DNA of 64,000 bases. Source: Desulfuromonadales bacterium. GTDB taxonomy: Bacteria; Desulfobacterota; Desulfuromonadia; Desulfuromonadales; BM103. Position numbers and translations under genes: made by a program. Below, one piece after another: positions 44,176-54,116 of the stretch. The number at the start of each line of letters is the position of its first letter. The first letter of the stretch is position 1. The stretch spans positions 310,001 to 374,000 of the forward strand of contig JACZKE010000052.1 in NCBI GenBank assembly GCA_014860225.1, given 5' to 3'. The notes under the pieces were generated by a model. It did no database searches, was not told the DNA's origin, and saw nothing but the letters and a program-made list of their open reading frames with translations.

Positions 44176-47100
44176 GTTGCTTCTTTACAATATCGAAGAT
44201 TTCTTCTGTGCGTGTATCAAACTCACCTAATTCTTCACGTATGACATTCTTTACTTCTCGTTCTTTGAAACGGTTCTCACGCCAGCCGTCTTTCTTTGTG
44301 TAACGAACAGCAGTATCAATCTTGATAGCCAAAGTCTCGTTTTGATCAAGATTGTCATAAAGAGCCTGCTTTGCAGGCGTGTCAATTGGCTTGGGGTAAC
44401 CAGGCCCAGGTCCCGTTCCTGGCTTTTTTACCTTCTTGGCCAGCTCGACTAACTTCTCCAGATATTTCTTGTAATCAGCAGCCTGAACCTTGCGTTCCTG
44501 GATCAAAGCGTCGAGCAGTTCCGACATGGTGTCGTAGTATTTCGGGTTGATCGGCTGCTCATCGATGATGAGCTTTCGGATGTTATTCTCCACCGTCTCG
44601 GCCATCGCTTCCTGGCTTTGGCGAATCCCCTTCGGTAGTTTGTCCAGGGCACCAAGACCATTCTCAACAATCAAGTCGACTAGACTTAAGTCGTCGAAGG
44701 CTGAAATGACTTCCGTCTCCTCGGCGCGGATATAAGCATCGAGAAGGTGCCGCATGGCCGGTTCAAAGACCTTCATATCGACATAATCGCCGCTGGCCAG
44801 TTTAACCTCCTGTCGCACTTTTTCGAAGTGGTCGACTTCCTGTTTGATCGTCGTAATCTCAGAAGCCGAATATCCGGCTTCCTCCAGTTCGTTGGCCAGA
44901 TTAGCAAAGGCCCGCAGCAGAGAAGCTACCTGTTTGTAAAGTGCGACGCGCTTCGGCTCGTTCTCTTTCAGGGCATCCTTGTCAGCGGTGTCGGCCGCGC
45001 AGAAATAGTGCAGATACGCCTTGGTGTCTTTCGGTGGCGCCACCGGCTCACATATGGCCTTGACCGCCTCGCGGGCTTCTTCGAGATTCTCTTTGGCTTT
45101 ATCGAGTCGGTTCTCCAGCAGGCCGGCGACATCTTCGCGGTCATAGCCGTCAAGCGCCCCACCGGTATAGTCGTTAATCGCCCCTTCCAATGATTTGAAC
45201 AAATCCTTGTAGTCGATGACGTAGCCGTAATCCTTGTCGTCACCGTCTAGTCGGTTGACCCGGCAGATCGCCTGAAACAAGCCGTGATCCTGCATCTGCT
45301 TGTCGATGTAGAGATAGGTGGCCGACGGCGCATCGAAGCCGGTGAGTAGCTTGTCGACCACGATCAGCAACTGCATCTGACCCGGCTCGTTGATGAACTT
45401 CTCTTTGACCTGCTTTTCGAACTCCTCGACCCGATACATTGCCGCATCTTCCGGTTCATCGAAATAGTCAGCCAGCATCCGGCGGTAGATGTCGTACTTG
45501 CGAAGTTTCTCGGTCTTGCCTTCTCCGGTCTCTTCCCCTTTGATGTCACCGGGGTTGGGCTGATAGCTGGTGACGATGGCGCACTTGCCTGCCAGGTGGG
45601 TGTTGGAGAAGATCTCGTAGAGTTTACAGGCTTGGTAGATGCTGCTGGAGACCAACATGGCCGTACCGCGACCGCTCATCAGGCGGTCGCGAGTCTCCAT
45701 GTCGAAGAGGATGTCAGCGGCAATCTTGTCAAGGCGCGACTGCGAGCTGAACACCTTCTGCATGGTGCCCCATTTCTTCTTGAGCTGGACTTTGGCCAGG
45801 TCCGACAGCCCCTTGGTCTTGGCGTCGAACAATTGGTCGACCTTCTTCTGCGAGGTGAGATTCTGGTCGATGTCACGGGCCTCGTAACGCAGGTCGAGCA
45901 CAACCCCGTCCTTGACTGCCTCGTCGAACTTGTAGGTATGGATATAGGGGCCGAACACTTCGATGCTGCGCTGTTTGTCGGCCTTGAGCAATGGGGTGCC
46001 GGTGAAGCCGATGAACATGGCGCTGGGCAGCAGTTTCTTCATCGCCTTGTTCAGCTTTCCCGACTGGGTGCGATGACACTCGTCGACAAAGACAAACAGC
46101 TCCCCTTTGGCGCGAAAGTCGGCAGGAATCTCTGCTTCCAGTTCGTCGATGAATTCGTCCGTCGCTGCATCGTCACTGCGCCCGAACTTGTGTACCAGCG
46201 AGCAGATCAGCCAGGGTGCGGTAACATTCAGTTTGGCGATCAGGTCGGCACCGCTCTTGGTGCGATAGATATCCTCATTGACGCCGAGAAAGACTTTTTC
46301 GATCTGTTCGTCGAGTTCGGTGCGGTCAGTAATAATTAAGACACGGGCATCCTCAACATGTTCTCGAATCCACTTGGTCAACCAGACCATGGTCAGGCTT
46401 TTACCCGAACCCTGCGTATGCCAGATGATGCCCCCCTCGCGGCGCCTGATATGTTCCTGGGCGGCGTGGACACCGAAATACTGGTTATGGCGGCAGAGCT
46501 TCTTGGTGCCCGCGTCGAAGACGATATAGTCGTGGATGATTTCGAGGAAACGGGTTTTGTTACAGAGTTGGGTCAGGTGGCGATCCAGAAGGTTGTCGGT
46601 GTCGCTCTCTTCCTTCCAGGTCAGGTAATATTTTTCAGGGGTTTCGATGGTACCGTAGCGTGCACCTTCAGTATCGTTCCCAGCCATGACCAGTTGCATG
46701 GTCGAGAAGAAGGAGCGGACGAAGGCTTTTTTCTGATTGTCGAGGTTCTGGCGAATCCCTTCGGTGACCGAGACGGTAGATCGCTTGAGTTCCAGCACAC
46801 CAAGGGCAATACCGTTGACATAGATGACTATGTCGGGGCGCTTCTTGTTTTCGCCCTTAAATGTAACCTCTTCGGCGATGGCGAAGTCGTTCGCTTCCGG
46901 ATTCTGCCAATCGATCAGCCAGACGGTCTGGTTCTGTTCCCCGGCACCTTCCTTAACCTTGACTCCGTAGCGAAGCAGACCATAGACTGCCTTGTTGGCG
47001 TCGTAAAGACTCTTGCCTTCGCCGAGGGCGGAGGCAAGGTTGAGTTGATGCAGGGCACGGGTGATCAGGTTTTCGCTATAACCTCGCCTAGCCAGCCAGG

Positions 47101-47239
47101 GCTTGAGCAGGGCCTCCTCGACATTACGGTTGTCTTCGCGGTCATTCCAGTCGCCGAGGTACGCGTACTTCAGCTTGTCCCGAAATAATCGGACAATCCT
47201 ATGCTGCGTTTTGCGCTCTTTTTGGCCGACAGTGCTCAT
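44165..47239 (-). CDS. hsdR: Type I restriction enzyme, R subunit
   Basis: ATP-driven DNA translocase and endonuclease of the type I complex. At 1024 aa it is full length: N-terminal PD-(D/E)XK nuclease (RPDIVIYVNGIALGVLELKR), superfamily 2 motor with Walker A WHTQGSGKSLTM, DECHRTQ and LLTGFDAPSATYLYIDK, and a C-terminal helical region. It lies downstream of hsdM and hsdS with three accessory genes between, and overlaps the metalloprotease gene. Confidence 0.95.
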   Translation of the reverse strand: MSTVGQKERKTQHRIVRLFRDKLKYAYLGDWNDREDNRNVEEALLKPWLARRGYSENLITRALHQLNLASALGEGKSLYDANKAVYGLLRYGVKVKEGAGEQNQTVWLIDWQNPEANDFAIAEEVTFKGENKKRPDIVIYVNGIALGVLELKRSTVSVTEGIRQNLDNQKKAFVRSFFSTMQLVMAGNDTEGARYGTIETPEKYYLTWKEESDTDNLLDRHLTQLCNKTRFLEIIHDYIVFDAGTKKLCRHNQYFGVHAAQEHIRRREGGIIWHTQGSGKSLTMVWLTKWIREHVEDARVLIITDRTELDEQIEKVFLGVNEDIYRTKSGADLIAKLNVTAPWLICSLVHKFGRSDDAATDEFIDELEAEIPADFRAKGELFVFVDECHRTQSGKLNKAMKKLLPSAMFIGFTGTPLLKADKQRSIEVFGPYIHTYKFDEAVKDGVVLDLRYEARDIDQNLTSQKKVDQLFDAKTKGLSDLAKVQLKKKWGTMQKVFSSQSRLDKIAADILFDMETRDRLMSGRGTAMLVSSSIYQACKLYEIFSNTHLAGKCAIVTSYQPNPGDIKGEETGEGKTEKLRKYDIYRRMLADYFDEPEDAAMYRVEEFEKQVKEKFINEPGQMQLLIVVDKLLTGFDAPSATYLYIDKQMQDHGLFQAICRVNRLDGDDKDYGYVIDYKDLFKSLEGAINDYTGGALDGYDREDVAGLLENRLDKAKENLEEAREAVKAICEPVAPPKDTKAYLHYFCAADTADKDALKENEPKRVALYKQVASLLRAFANLANELEEAGYSASEITTIKQEVDHFEKVRQEVKLASGDYVDMKVFEPAMRHLLDAYIRAEETEVISAFDDLSLVDLIVENGLGALDKLPKGIRQSQEAMAETVENNIRKLIIDEQPINPKYYDTMSELLDALIQERKVQAADYKKYLEKLVELAKKVKKPGTGPGPGYPKPIDTPAKQALYDNLDQNETLAIKIDTAVRYTKKDGWRENRFKEREVKNVIREELGEFDTRTEEIFDIVKKQRDY

Positions 47240-47270
47240 ATGGTGTCCCCCGTGAATACTTCAATCATGT

Positions 47271-48107
47271 TCAGTCAATCAATACACGCCTATCCACGTC
47301 ATACCGCAACCCGTCCCTTGGAACCCATATCCACCCTTCCTTCACATCAATGGCCTCCGGTGGGGCAGCCAATTCACTTTGCTGAAATGTGAAAACATGC
47401 GCAAGGAGTGCGCAGATCAATGCATCCACTTTATCTGGGTGGTCAAGGCCTTCTACCCATTGCTTCATGGGGGGATCGATGCATTCTGCTACCAAAAACT
47501 TTCGCAACAGATCGTCCATTAGGGCTGATCCCTTACAAGACGACGGGTAGGCTTCAATGATCGTCAACAAATCACTATCAACCCAAACACCACACTGCGC
47601 CACCTTGGGTGCGAACCGGGCAAGAACATGCATCCCTTTAGTTGCTTGGCTACCTATCATGTCTTTAATCGCTGACAATGGCGCTAGCCCATGCTCGAAC
47701 AGAAACTGCTCGGTCTTGCGAAACAGATACGGATTAGAATCTGACTGACAAATCTGCGTCTCGCACTTCAACTTGGTCACCAGTTGTATAAACGCTTGAG
47801 AGAATCCAAGTGGAGTATCGATGGCGAGGATTGCTCTGGTTGAGTCAGGCAGTTCCACCTGGCACAGCGAAAACAATCTCACTAGCCAATCACGGGTGCT
47901 TTTCGCCTCGTTGATAGTCCTGCGCAGGTTGCCACGCCAGGGAGCACCCAAGACCTCTTGTGCTGAATCGAGGATAACAATCGCATCACGACTACGAGGG
48001 TTTGTGTCGCAGTTCCAACCACCGACATCCCAGCCAATGAAGAAATTTGCTCCGGAAATTAAATCCTCCCGGGGATTATCACTCCTACGATTAGTGGCAG
48101 GACTCAT
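47271..48107 (-). CDS. DUF429-type RNase H-fold protein embedded in the hsd operon
   Basis: The 278-aa protein starts its core with FFIGWDVGGWNCD, followed by AILAIDTPLGFSQAF, the YPSS element and HPDKVDALICALLAHVF, matching the DUF429 family (ribonuclease H-like fold) in order and spacing. Catalytic acids seem present, so a nuclease is possible, but no DUF429 member is well characterised. Its ATG overlaps the stop of the preceding gene (ATGA), and hsdR follows 32 nt later. Confidence 0.7.
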   Translation of the reverse strand: MSPATNRRSDNPREDLISGANFFIGWDVGGWNCDTNPRSRDAIVILDSAQEVLGAPWRGNLRRTINEAKSTRDWLVRLFSLCQVELPDSTRAILAIDTPLGFSQAFIQLVTKLKCETQICQSDSNPYLFRKTEQFLFEHGLAPLSAIKDMIGSQATKGMHVLARFAPKVAQCGVWVDSDLLTIIEAYPSSCKGSALMDDLLRKFLVAECIDPPMKQWVEGLDHPDKVDALICALLAHVFTFQQSELAAPPEAIDVKEGWIWVPRDGLRYDVDRRVLID

Positions 48108-49141
48108 ACCTGGTACAGGTCCCGATACCAGCTAACCCATTTTGCCAGCTCTGGGTCAGAAATTGCGTGTGCTGCTGACACGAATTCATCGGAATTATGC
48201 ACCGAAAACTTTGGATTATAGGCAATCAGCTCTTTGTATGAAGCGATCGTAGCATCAAGGGCATCATTCTTCGGGTGCTTCACGACCGAGAAACAGACAT
48301 TCTGATAGGGGTTGTCCTGCGAGTTTTCAATGGCAAGGCCTAGAAGCTGGTTGCGCCACAACTGATTCATCCCACCCTTGAATGGGCAGTTCTTATGGAG
48401 GTTGTCCTGCACAAAGAGATTCCGATGTTGCTCCGTTAGCTCCCAGTATTTAAAGCGGCGAACATCGTGGTAGTAGCAAAGGTTCTTGTTTGTTGCGATT
48501 TCTGAAAACCTCTGAGTACAGTCATGTCGTGGCCTTCGCCCTTTGCTCTTGTATGCTCCGCATTCCGTGAACTCTTTTTCTGTCAATTTGTGCTCGATAA
48601 GCCAGAGGCAGTGTTCTCCCTTATAGTTCAGATAAGCGATGGCGATGTCGGAATCTGTTCCCGCCATTGAGGATTTGTCACCAAGTATACCCTTGCCACC
48701 GTGTCCCCCTCCAAAATTCCCGCCCCAATATTCAATGCAGTACCCTTGGTCAAGATGGTCCTTAGCCAAGGACGCGAAATCAGGCTTGATCGAACGGAAA
48801 AGCGTGTCTACCTCCGGATGGTGCAGCAGTGGCAGAAAGAGATTGATGTTGGCTGCCTGAGAACTGGCCATGTGGTAAAAATGCTGGTGAATTCTGAAAT
48901 CGTTCATCTTCCGATGCGATGCCAAAACATCAAGGATTGTCGGGTAGATGTGGGGCAATTGTTCAGATTGAACAAAATGATCTGGCAGAATGGCATCATA
49001 TTCGCGGCCACGGGCAATGCCAGGTTCAGTCGTAATATGATGCCATTTCCATTGGATCAGATGGCGGTACAACTTTTTCTGAAAAGGATTGAGCTGGGTC
49101 GGCAGTTTGTAATAGTGATCTGTTTTTTCTGTATATGCCAT
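48104..49141 (-). CDS. PD-(D/E)XK nuclease-like protein (PGN_0703-like), embedded in the hsd operon
   Basis: ATG 49141 (GGGGGGAG just upstream) gives 346 aa; the ORF-track start is 20 codons too early and would overlap the preceding gene. The core GTDSDIAIAYLNYKGEHCLW followed by LIEHKLTEKEFTECGAY supplies the Asp...Glu-x-Lys nuclease pattern, and several Cys/His downstream may bind metal. It resembles the PGN_0703 putative restriction endonuclease family. It overlaps the DUF429 gene by 4 nt. Confidence 0.6.
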   Translation of the reverse strand: MAYTEKTDHYYKLPTQLNPFQKKLYRHLIQWKWHHITTEPGIARGREYDAILPDHFVQSEQLPHIYPTILDVLASHRKMNDFRIHQHFYHMASSQAANINLFLPLLHHPEVDTLFRSIKPDFASLAKDHLDQGYCIEYWGGNFGGGHGGKGILGDKSSMAGTDSDIAIAYLNYKGEHCLWLIEHKLTEKEFTECGAYKSKGRRPRHDCTQRFSEIATNKNLCYYHDVRRFKYWELTEQHRNLFVQDNLHKNCPFKGGMNQLWRNQLLGLAIENSQDNPYQNVCFSVVKHPKNDALDATIASYKELIAYNPKFSVHNSDEFVSAAHAISDPELAKWVSWYRDLYQV

Positions 49142-49158
49142 TCTCCCCCCTGAACACA

Positions 49159-49560
49159 TTAGGAATTGAGGAACCCCCAAATAAGTGTCGAATGCATGCA
49201 ATGTGCAGTCTCAAAAACTTCGATTTCGGCAATGCTGTCTACCCAGTATTCGGCAGAAGGCAAATCGCTTGAATCAACATTGCACAGCTTAATGATGACG
49301 TTTGACAGCCTGAAATACTTGTCCGAATCAGTGTCATAGAGGAACACCAAATGAGAGCAAGCCCTTGAGTCCCATGCTACTGCATCACAAAATGGGCAAG
49401 TAGGAATTTTAAATGCACCAGGCCATCCAGACGTTTCACAACACCAATCACCGGTTTTTAGGTCGTCCCGACAGTTTGAATTGTCTTCGTCACAAATGAG
49501 TGCCTCAGGCAGATCGTTCAACTCATCGACATAAGATAACGACTCGTTATCGCTCATCAT
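49159..49560 (-). CDS. Hypothetical 133-residue Cys-rich protein in the hsd operon
   Basis: Contains CEDNSNC-like and CCETSGWPGAFKIPTCPFCD Cys pairs that could form a zinc ribbon, and an acidic N-terminus. Located 27 nt after hsdS and 17 nt before the nuclease-like gene. Not recognised. Confidence 0.5.
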   Translation of the reverse strand: MMSDNESLSYVDELNDLPEALICDEDNSNCRDDLKTGDWCCETSGWPGAFKIPTCPFCDAVAWDSRACSHLVFLYDTDSDKYFRLSNVIIKLCNVDSSDLPSAEYWVDSIAEIEVFETAHCMHSTLIWGFLNS

Positions 49561-49587
49561 TTAATCCCTTTATGTAGCGTGACTCCA

Positions 49588-50865
49588 TCATATCAGTCGC
49601 GTCCTCCCGGTGAGCAACTCCTGCATCATGCCTTGCTTAATGGCTTTGGTTTTGTCTCGACGGGATTCCAGGGCTGTAACTTCTGCTGCCATGTCTGAAA
49701 GAACTTCCACAATGGCTTGCTGTTCTTCAAGAACCGGCATAAGAAACTCAAACTTTTGCATATCCGATCCATAAAGGTGAAAAACAGTTGTACCCGTAAC
49801 CAACTGCATTACTCGATCTCGCGATTGTCGAATGGTGTAACTCAAAAAAGATCCTGACAATTCTTTGGGGTCTGTGCGTATGACCAAGATATCACCGCCA
49901 AGGACAATGCCTGATTGCAGTACGCAACTCGCTTTTGCTAAACCAGTTGGCGTAACGTCAGAAGTTGGCATCAACACATCGTTCGCAACTGAACGAAAAA
50001 CACCGGATGTGCTATTAGTCCAGCTCAAAATTGTAGAGATGGTTTCTGGGTGACGGGTAAAAAGCTCTCCATAGTGAATGCATGGTTCTGAGCCATGCGG
50101 ATCTAACTCACTTTTTGCAAGCCCTTTCCCCTTGTGGAAAGAAGCAACATCGCCCAGCACCTTCATTTCCCATTCGCCACTAAATCCCGGTAAACGTTTT
50201 TTGCCAGTGAGAAGCTGCTGCATGGTGGCGGTTTTGATGGCGTATTTTTTGGCGATGAGTTTGTCCAGAGAGGTGATCAGGGCATCCACGTCCGACAGGG
50301 CGGTGGCGATGGCTTCTTGTTCTTTTCTGGCGGGAGGAAGAACGATTGGAAGTTGGAGTTGGGCTGTAATGCCGATGTAAGAGCGAGTTCCACCACCCGA
50401 CATTGATATCAGCACTCTCTGAAAGGTAGGGCTATCAAAGAAATGGCGAAGATAGAAATTGCTCAAGCTTTTTAGATCTGACACACGGTAGTAAGTCACT
50501 TGCGGCGTCAACATTATATACTCAAAGGGAATTTCATCTACAACAGCCGTATTCCCGATGGTAGCTTTGTGAGTCAGCAAAACATCGCCCGGAATCGAGA
50601 ATCCCTTCTGAAGCGAGTCGGCTTGTTCTTTCCGAATAAATGAGCAACTATTCAAATCAACACGCCCACCACGAATATTGTTTGCCATCACAAATGGAAT
50701 GCCGAAGCTGACAAAATCACCACTCTTCGGATGAATATTCCCATGATTTCCATCCAGTGGTTTTTCGAGAACACCATCATGGACTAATTGCCCCACAGTA
50801 GTGACGGTCCAATCCTCGGGGATGATACCCATCTCTGTCTGTTTGTAACCAAGCATCACTTCCAT
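49588..50865 (-). CDS. hsdS: Type I restriction-modification specificity subunit
   Basis: Recognises the bipartite DNA target for HsdM and HsdR. The 425-aa protein has two target-recognition domains, each ended by a conserved helix (PPARKEQEAIATALSDVDALI and VLEEQQAIVEVLSDMAAEVTALES), and starts with the typical MLGYKQTEMGIIPEDW. It overlaps hsdM by 10 nt. The target sequence cannot be inferred by eye. Confidence 0.95.
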   Translation of the reverse strand: MEVMLGYKQTEMGIIPEDWTVTTVGQLVHDGVLEKPLDGNHGNIHPKSGDFVSFGIPFVMANNIRGGRVDLNSCSFIRKEQADSLQKGFSIPGDVLLTHKATIGNTAVVDEIPFEYIMLTPQVTYYRVSDLKSLSNFYLRHFFDSPTFQRVLISMSGGGTRSYIGITAQLQLPIVLPPARKEQEAIATALSDVDALITSLDKLIAKKYAIKTATMQQLLTGKKRLPGFSGEWEMKVLGDVASFHKGKGLAKSELDPHGSEPCIHYGELFTRHPETISTILSWTNSTSGVFRSVANDVLMPTSDVTPTGLAKASCVLQSGIVLGGDILVIRTDPKELSGSFLSYTIRQSRDRVMQLVTGTTVFHLYGSDMQKFEFLMPVLEEQQAIVEVLSDMAAEVTALESRRDKTKAIKQGMMQELLTGRTRLI

Positions 50866-53291
50866 GCCAGCCCCATATTTTTCAAATGATTGTCAACTCG
50901 CATGGCAAGCTCCATCATTTCGTCATTTAATACAGGCAATGGTTTTTCGTATCGCTCCTCAAGCGTCTTGACCCGCCCGGTCAAAGTCTGCGTGACTCGA
51001 TCAACCTCTTCACGAATATCGGCCTCAACCGAAGCCAGCCATTTATCCTCCACCACCAGAGCCTTGACCTCGGCTTCCGACAACTGCGGATACTTTGCCA
51101 GCACCTTTTCTTCCAGCGCCTGCTGCGCCTCCTTCACCTGTTTGTCGGCAGCGGCTTCCCGATCAAGCAGCTTCTGGCACCGGTTCAGCACCGCCAGTTC
51201 TTCCTTGGAATCCGGCTGCCCCTTCACCTCGACCATACGTGTCTTGAGGCTGGCCTTGGTCACCTTGCCCTTGTCGGTCTTGGCGTCTTCAAGCAAGCTC
51301 CCTTCGCCACTGTGCTCCTCGATGAATTCTTCCAGTCCACGGCTGATTTCATCCTTGGCTGCTTCCAGATCGTCAACAGCCTTGCGTTCGGCTGAAAAAT
51401 AGCGGGAGACGATCAGTTCGGGTGGAATCAGGTCGGCCTTATATTTTTTCTTGTTGACCACCAGGTCGGGCGACTCTTTGCTCTTTTCCCCCTTCACATC
51501 GACGATCAACCGCAACTTCGCCGACTCCAGCCAGCCATCCTGCACCAGCACGAATACACCGTCCTGCATCGTCTCAGCCCAGTAATCCATCAGGTGTTGG
51601 TAGACGTCGTACTTGTCGACCAGTTCCGCCTTGGCGAAACGGTTCAGCAGGTCTTCGGAAATGTCGAAAATTATCTGCTTGGGGTCGTCACCAACCTTCA
51701 ACGCTCTCAGGTTGTCGAGATGGGCGGCACGCCAGTCGGCAAAGATGGTCTGCACCCTTTCGGCGAAGGCGCTGAACTCGGGGTGGTTGAGAATGGTGCT
51801 TTTCACCTCATGAGCCTCAACCTTGGCGTTGCAGTAGTCGTCCCGCGCCGGTTCGAACAGGGTGTCGCGCAGGCCGGGCAGAACCTGCCAGTAACGCGAC
51901 AGGGCATCGACATCGCGGTTGGGGATGCCGCCGTTGAGGTGAGCATCGAGGTCGTGCAGGTCTTCATCCTCGCTGGCATCAATGTAGCGGGGGATGTTCA
52001 GGTTGAAGTCATTGCCCTCAATTTCGGCCAGCGGCACCATGCGCGAGTAGCGTGGCAGTTCAAGCTGTTTGTTGAAAATGTCGACGACCTTGTGCAGGTC
52101 CTGGCTGCGCAAGCGATTCTTGTTGCCGTCCTTCATGAAGCCTCGACTGGCGTCTATCATGAAGATGCCCTTGCGAGCCTGGGCGTGTTCCTTGTCGACA
52201 ACGATGATACAGGCCGGGATGCCGGTGCCATAAAAGAGGTTGGCAGGCAGGCCAATAATCCCTTTGATCAAGCCACGCCGTATTAGGTTCTTGCGAATCA
52301 CTGCCTCGGCGTTACCCCGGAACAGAACACCGTGCGGGAGGATCACCGCGCCTTTGCCGGTACTCTTGAGCGACTTGATGATGTGCAACAAAAAGGCATA
52401 ATCGCCGTTCTTCGCCGGAGGGATGCCGTACTCAAATCGCTTGTATTCGTCGTGTGCCGGGTCAAAGCCGTTGCTCCAGGCTTTGGTGGAAAACGGCGGA
52501 TTGGCCACAGCGTAATCGAATGTCTTGAGACTACCGTCTTTCTCTTTGAAGTGGGGTGTTGAGAGGGTGTTGTCTTTCCAGATTTCTGCCGTTGTGCTGT
52601 CGTGCAAAATCATGTTCATTCGCGCTAAGGCGGCAGTGGCATTGTCCATCTCCTGTCCGAAGATTGACATGCCACGCGGGGCTTCGTCAGCGGCCTTGAG
52701 CAGAAGAGACCCTGATCCACAGGTCGGGTCATACACGGTCTGGTCTTGACGGGTATTGCGGTTGATGCCGATGACTTTGGCCAGGATGCGGGAGACCTCG
52801 GCCGGGGTGTAAAATTGACCCTTGGACTTGCCCGACTCAGTGGCAAAATTCCTCATCAAATATTCATAGGCATCGCCCAGAAGGTCATCACCTTCGGCAC
52901 GATTGGCCCGCAGGTCCATGCCGTCGAAAATCGTCACCAGTTTGGAGAGACGGTCCACCATCTCCTTGCCTTTGCCAAGTTGGTCTTCGTTATTGAAGTC
53001 AGCGACGTCAATAACGCCCTTCAGATCGTTCTCCTCCGAAAGACGGCCAATGATTTTGTTTATTTTGTCGCCAATTTCTTTATCGCCCTTGAGCTTGACC
53101 ATGTCACCGAAGGAACCACCTTCGGGAACAACAATCAGTGCATTGCGGTCGCCGGCGTACTTGTCGGAGACATACTTAACGAACAAGAGTGTGAGGATGT
53201 AATCCTTGTACTGCGATGCATCCATGCCTCCACGCAGTTCGTCGCAACTTTTCCATAGTGAGCTATATAGTTCGGATTTTTTTATGGCCAT
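50856..53291 (-). CDS. hsdM: Type I restriction-modification DNA adenine methyltransferase
   Basis: N6-adenine methyltransferase of the type I complex. The 811-aa protein starts MAIKKSELYSSLWKSCDELR and contains the AdoMet site DPTCGSGSLLLKAADEAPRG and catalytic ANPPFSTKAW. The C-terminal 300 residues are an extra, charged and partly coiled-coil extension that makes it longer than E. coli HsdM (529 aa) but usual for one subfamily. First gene of the minus-strand train. Confidence 0.95.
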   Translation of the reverse strand: MAIKKSELYSSLWKSCDELRGGMDASQYKDYILTLLFVKYVSDKYAGDRNALIVVPEGGSFGDMVKLKGDKEIGDKINKIIGRLSEENDLKGVIDVADFNNEDQLGKGKEMVDRLSKLVTIFDGMDLRANRAEGDDLLGDAYEYLMRNFATESGKSKGQFYTPAEVSRILAKVIGINRNTRQDQTVYDPTCGSGSLLLKAADEAPRGMSIFGQEMDNATAALARMNMILHDSTTAEIWKDNTLSTPHFKEKDGSLKTFDYAVANPPFSTKAWSNGFDPAHDEYKRFEYGIPPAKNGDYAFLLHIIKSLKSTGKGAVILPHGVLFRGNAEAVIRKNLIRRGLIKGIIGLPANLFYGTGIPACIIVVDKEHAQARKGIFMIDASRGFMKDGNKNRLRSQDLHKVVDIFNKQLELPRYSRMVPLAEIEGNDFNLNIPRYIDASEDEDLHDLDAHLNGGIPNRDVDALSRYWQVLPGLRDTLFEPARDDYCNAKVEAHEVKSTILNHPEFSAFAERVQTIFADWRAAHLDNLRALKVGDDPKQIIFDISEDLLNRFAKAELVDKYDVYQHLMDYWAETMQDGVFVLVQDGWLESAKLRLIVDVKGEKSKESPDLVVNKKKYKADLIPPELIVSRYFSAERKAVDDLEAAKDEISRGLEEFIEEHSGEGSLLEDAKTDKGKVTKASLKTRMVEVKGQPDSKEELAVLNRCQKLLDREAAADKQVKEAQQALEEKVLAKYPQLSEAEVKALVVEDKWLASVEADIREEVDRVTQTLTGRVKTLEERYEKPLPVLNDEMMELAMRVDNHLKNMGLAWK

Positions 53292-53333
53292 CTAAGGGGC
53301 CCCCCTGAAGTAGTACTGTTGCGTATCGGGTCA

Positions 53334-54116
53334 ATGATGACCCAAGAACTCGGTATTATTGCACGATTTTCATATTCCAACAAAAGATATCCTGTTACTC
53401 TAAACTCTCATTTCTATTGCGGATATGACGCCGCTGTTATTGTGTGCCATTGTGACTGTCAGGGGGTAACGGTGGATCTTTCAGATGCATTTTCTGCACT
53501 AGCAGGCTTTTCAGGCAAAGACCTGACTGTGACGCTGTCGCGGATCGAACAGTCGCTTGTCGGTAAGACTGCTGACAACTGCACATCCTTTCTTTCAGAA
53601 CACAAAGCGGACCATGACGTCCTAGGTGCCGTTGGCCTCGTCAAACAACTGGCAGGTCAAATCAACGTAGTTATCCATGCCTTGGGCATCATGTTGTGCC
53701 TCCCACATATACTCCAACCTGGAGAAGTTGTTGAAAGTTCGTCTCTCGGTGCCGGGAATACGGGGAAGTCCTTCGATTTGGAAACAAATCTCCGTGTGGC
53801 TGAGTTCAAGTTCATTGCCTGGCAAGGAGGACCTGAGTCGATTCGCCAGAACTCTTTGTTCAAAGATTTCTATGGCCTCGCAGAGTATGACACCTCAAAG
53901 TCCAGGTATATGTATGTTCTGGGTACCGAGATCCCGACCAAGTTTTTACGGAGTAAACGCTCGCTCAAGAGTGTGCTGAGTAAGGACGTGAGCCTCTATG
54001 AAATCGTTAGGCAGAAATATCCGGACTGCCGAGTGGTGAGTGACTACTATTCGCTCAAGAGTGATGCGGTGTTCATTGAAGATGTGTCGATGATGGTTCC
54101 GGAGCTAATAAGGTAG
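53334..54116 (+). CDS. Unknown protein divergent from hsdM, possible PD-(D/E)XK nuclease
   Basis: Starts at ATG 53334 or 53337 (the TTG 53319 start is less likely) and encodes about 260 aa. The region DLETNLRVAEFKFIAWQGG has a Glu-x-Lys pattern preceded by acidic residues, weakly like PD-(D/E)XK nucleases, followed by LFKDFYGLAEYDTSKSRYMY. Only about 40 bp separate it from hsdM, so the two divergent promoters must overlap or be internal. Family not recognised. Confidence 0.6.
   Translation: MMTQELGIIARFSYSNKRYPVTLNSHFYCGYDAAVIVCHCDCQGVTVDLSDAFSALAGFSGKDLTVTLSRIEQSLVGKTADNCTSFLSEHKADHDVLGAVGLVKQLAGQINVVIHALGIMLCLPHILQPGEVVESSSLGAGNTGKSFDLETNLRVAEFKFIAWQGGPESIRQNSLFKDFYGLAEYDTSKSRYMYVLGTEIPTKFLRSKRSLKSVLSKDVSLYEIVRQKYPDCRVVSDYYSLKSDAVFIEDVSMMVPELIR

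Noticed and set aside
45596-47188. Two plus-strand ORFs (247 and 276 aa) inside hsdR
   Set aside because: Antisense shadows; hsdR is complete in the other strand.
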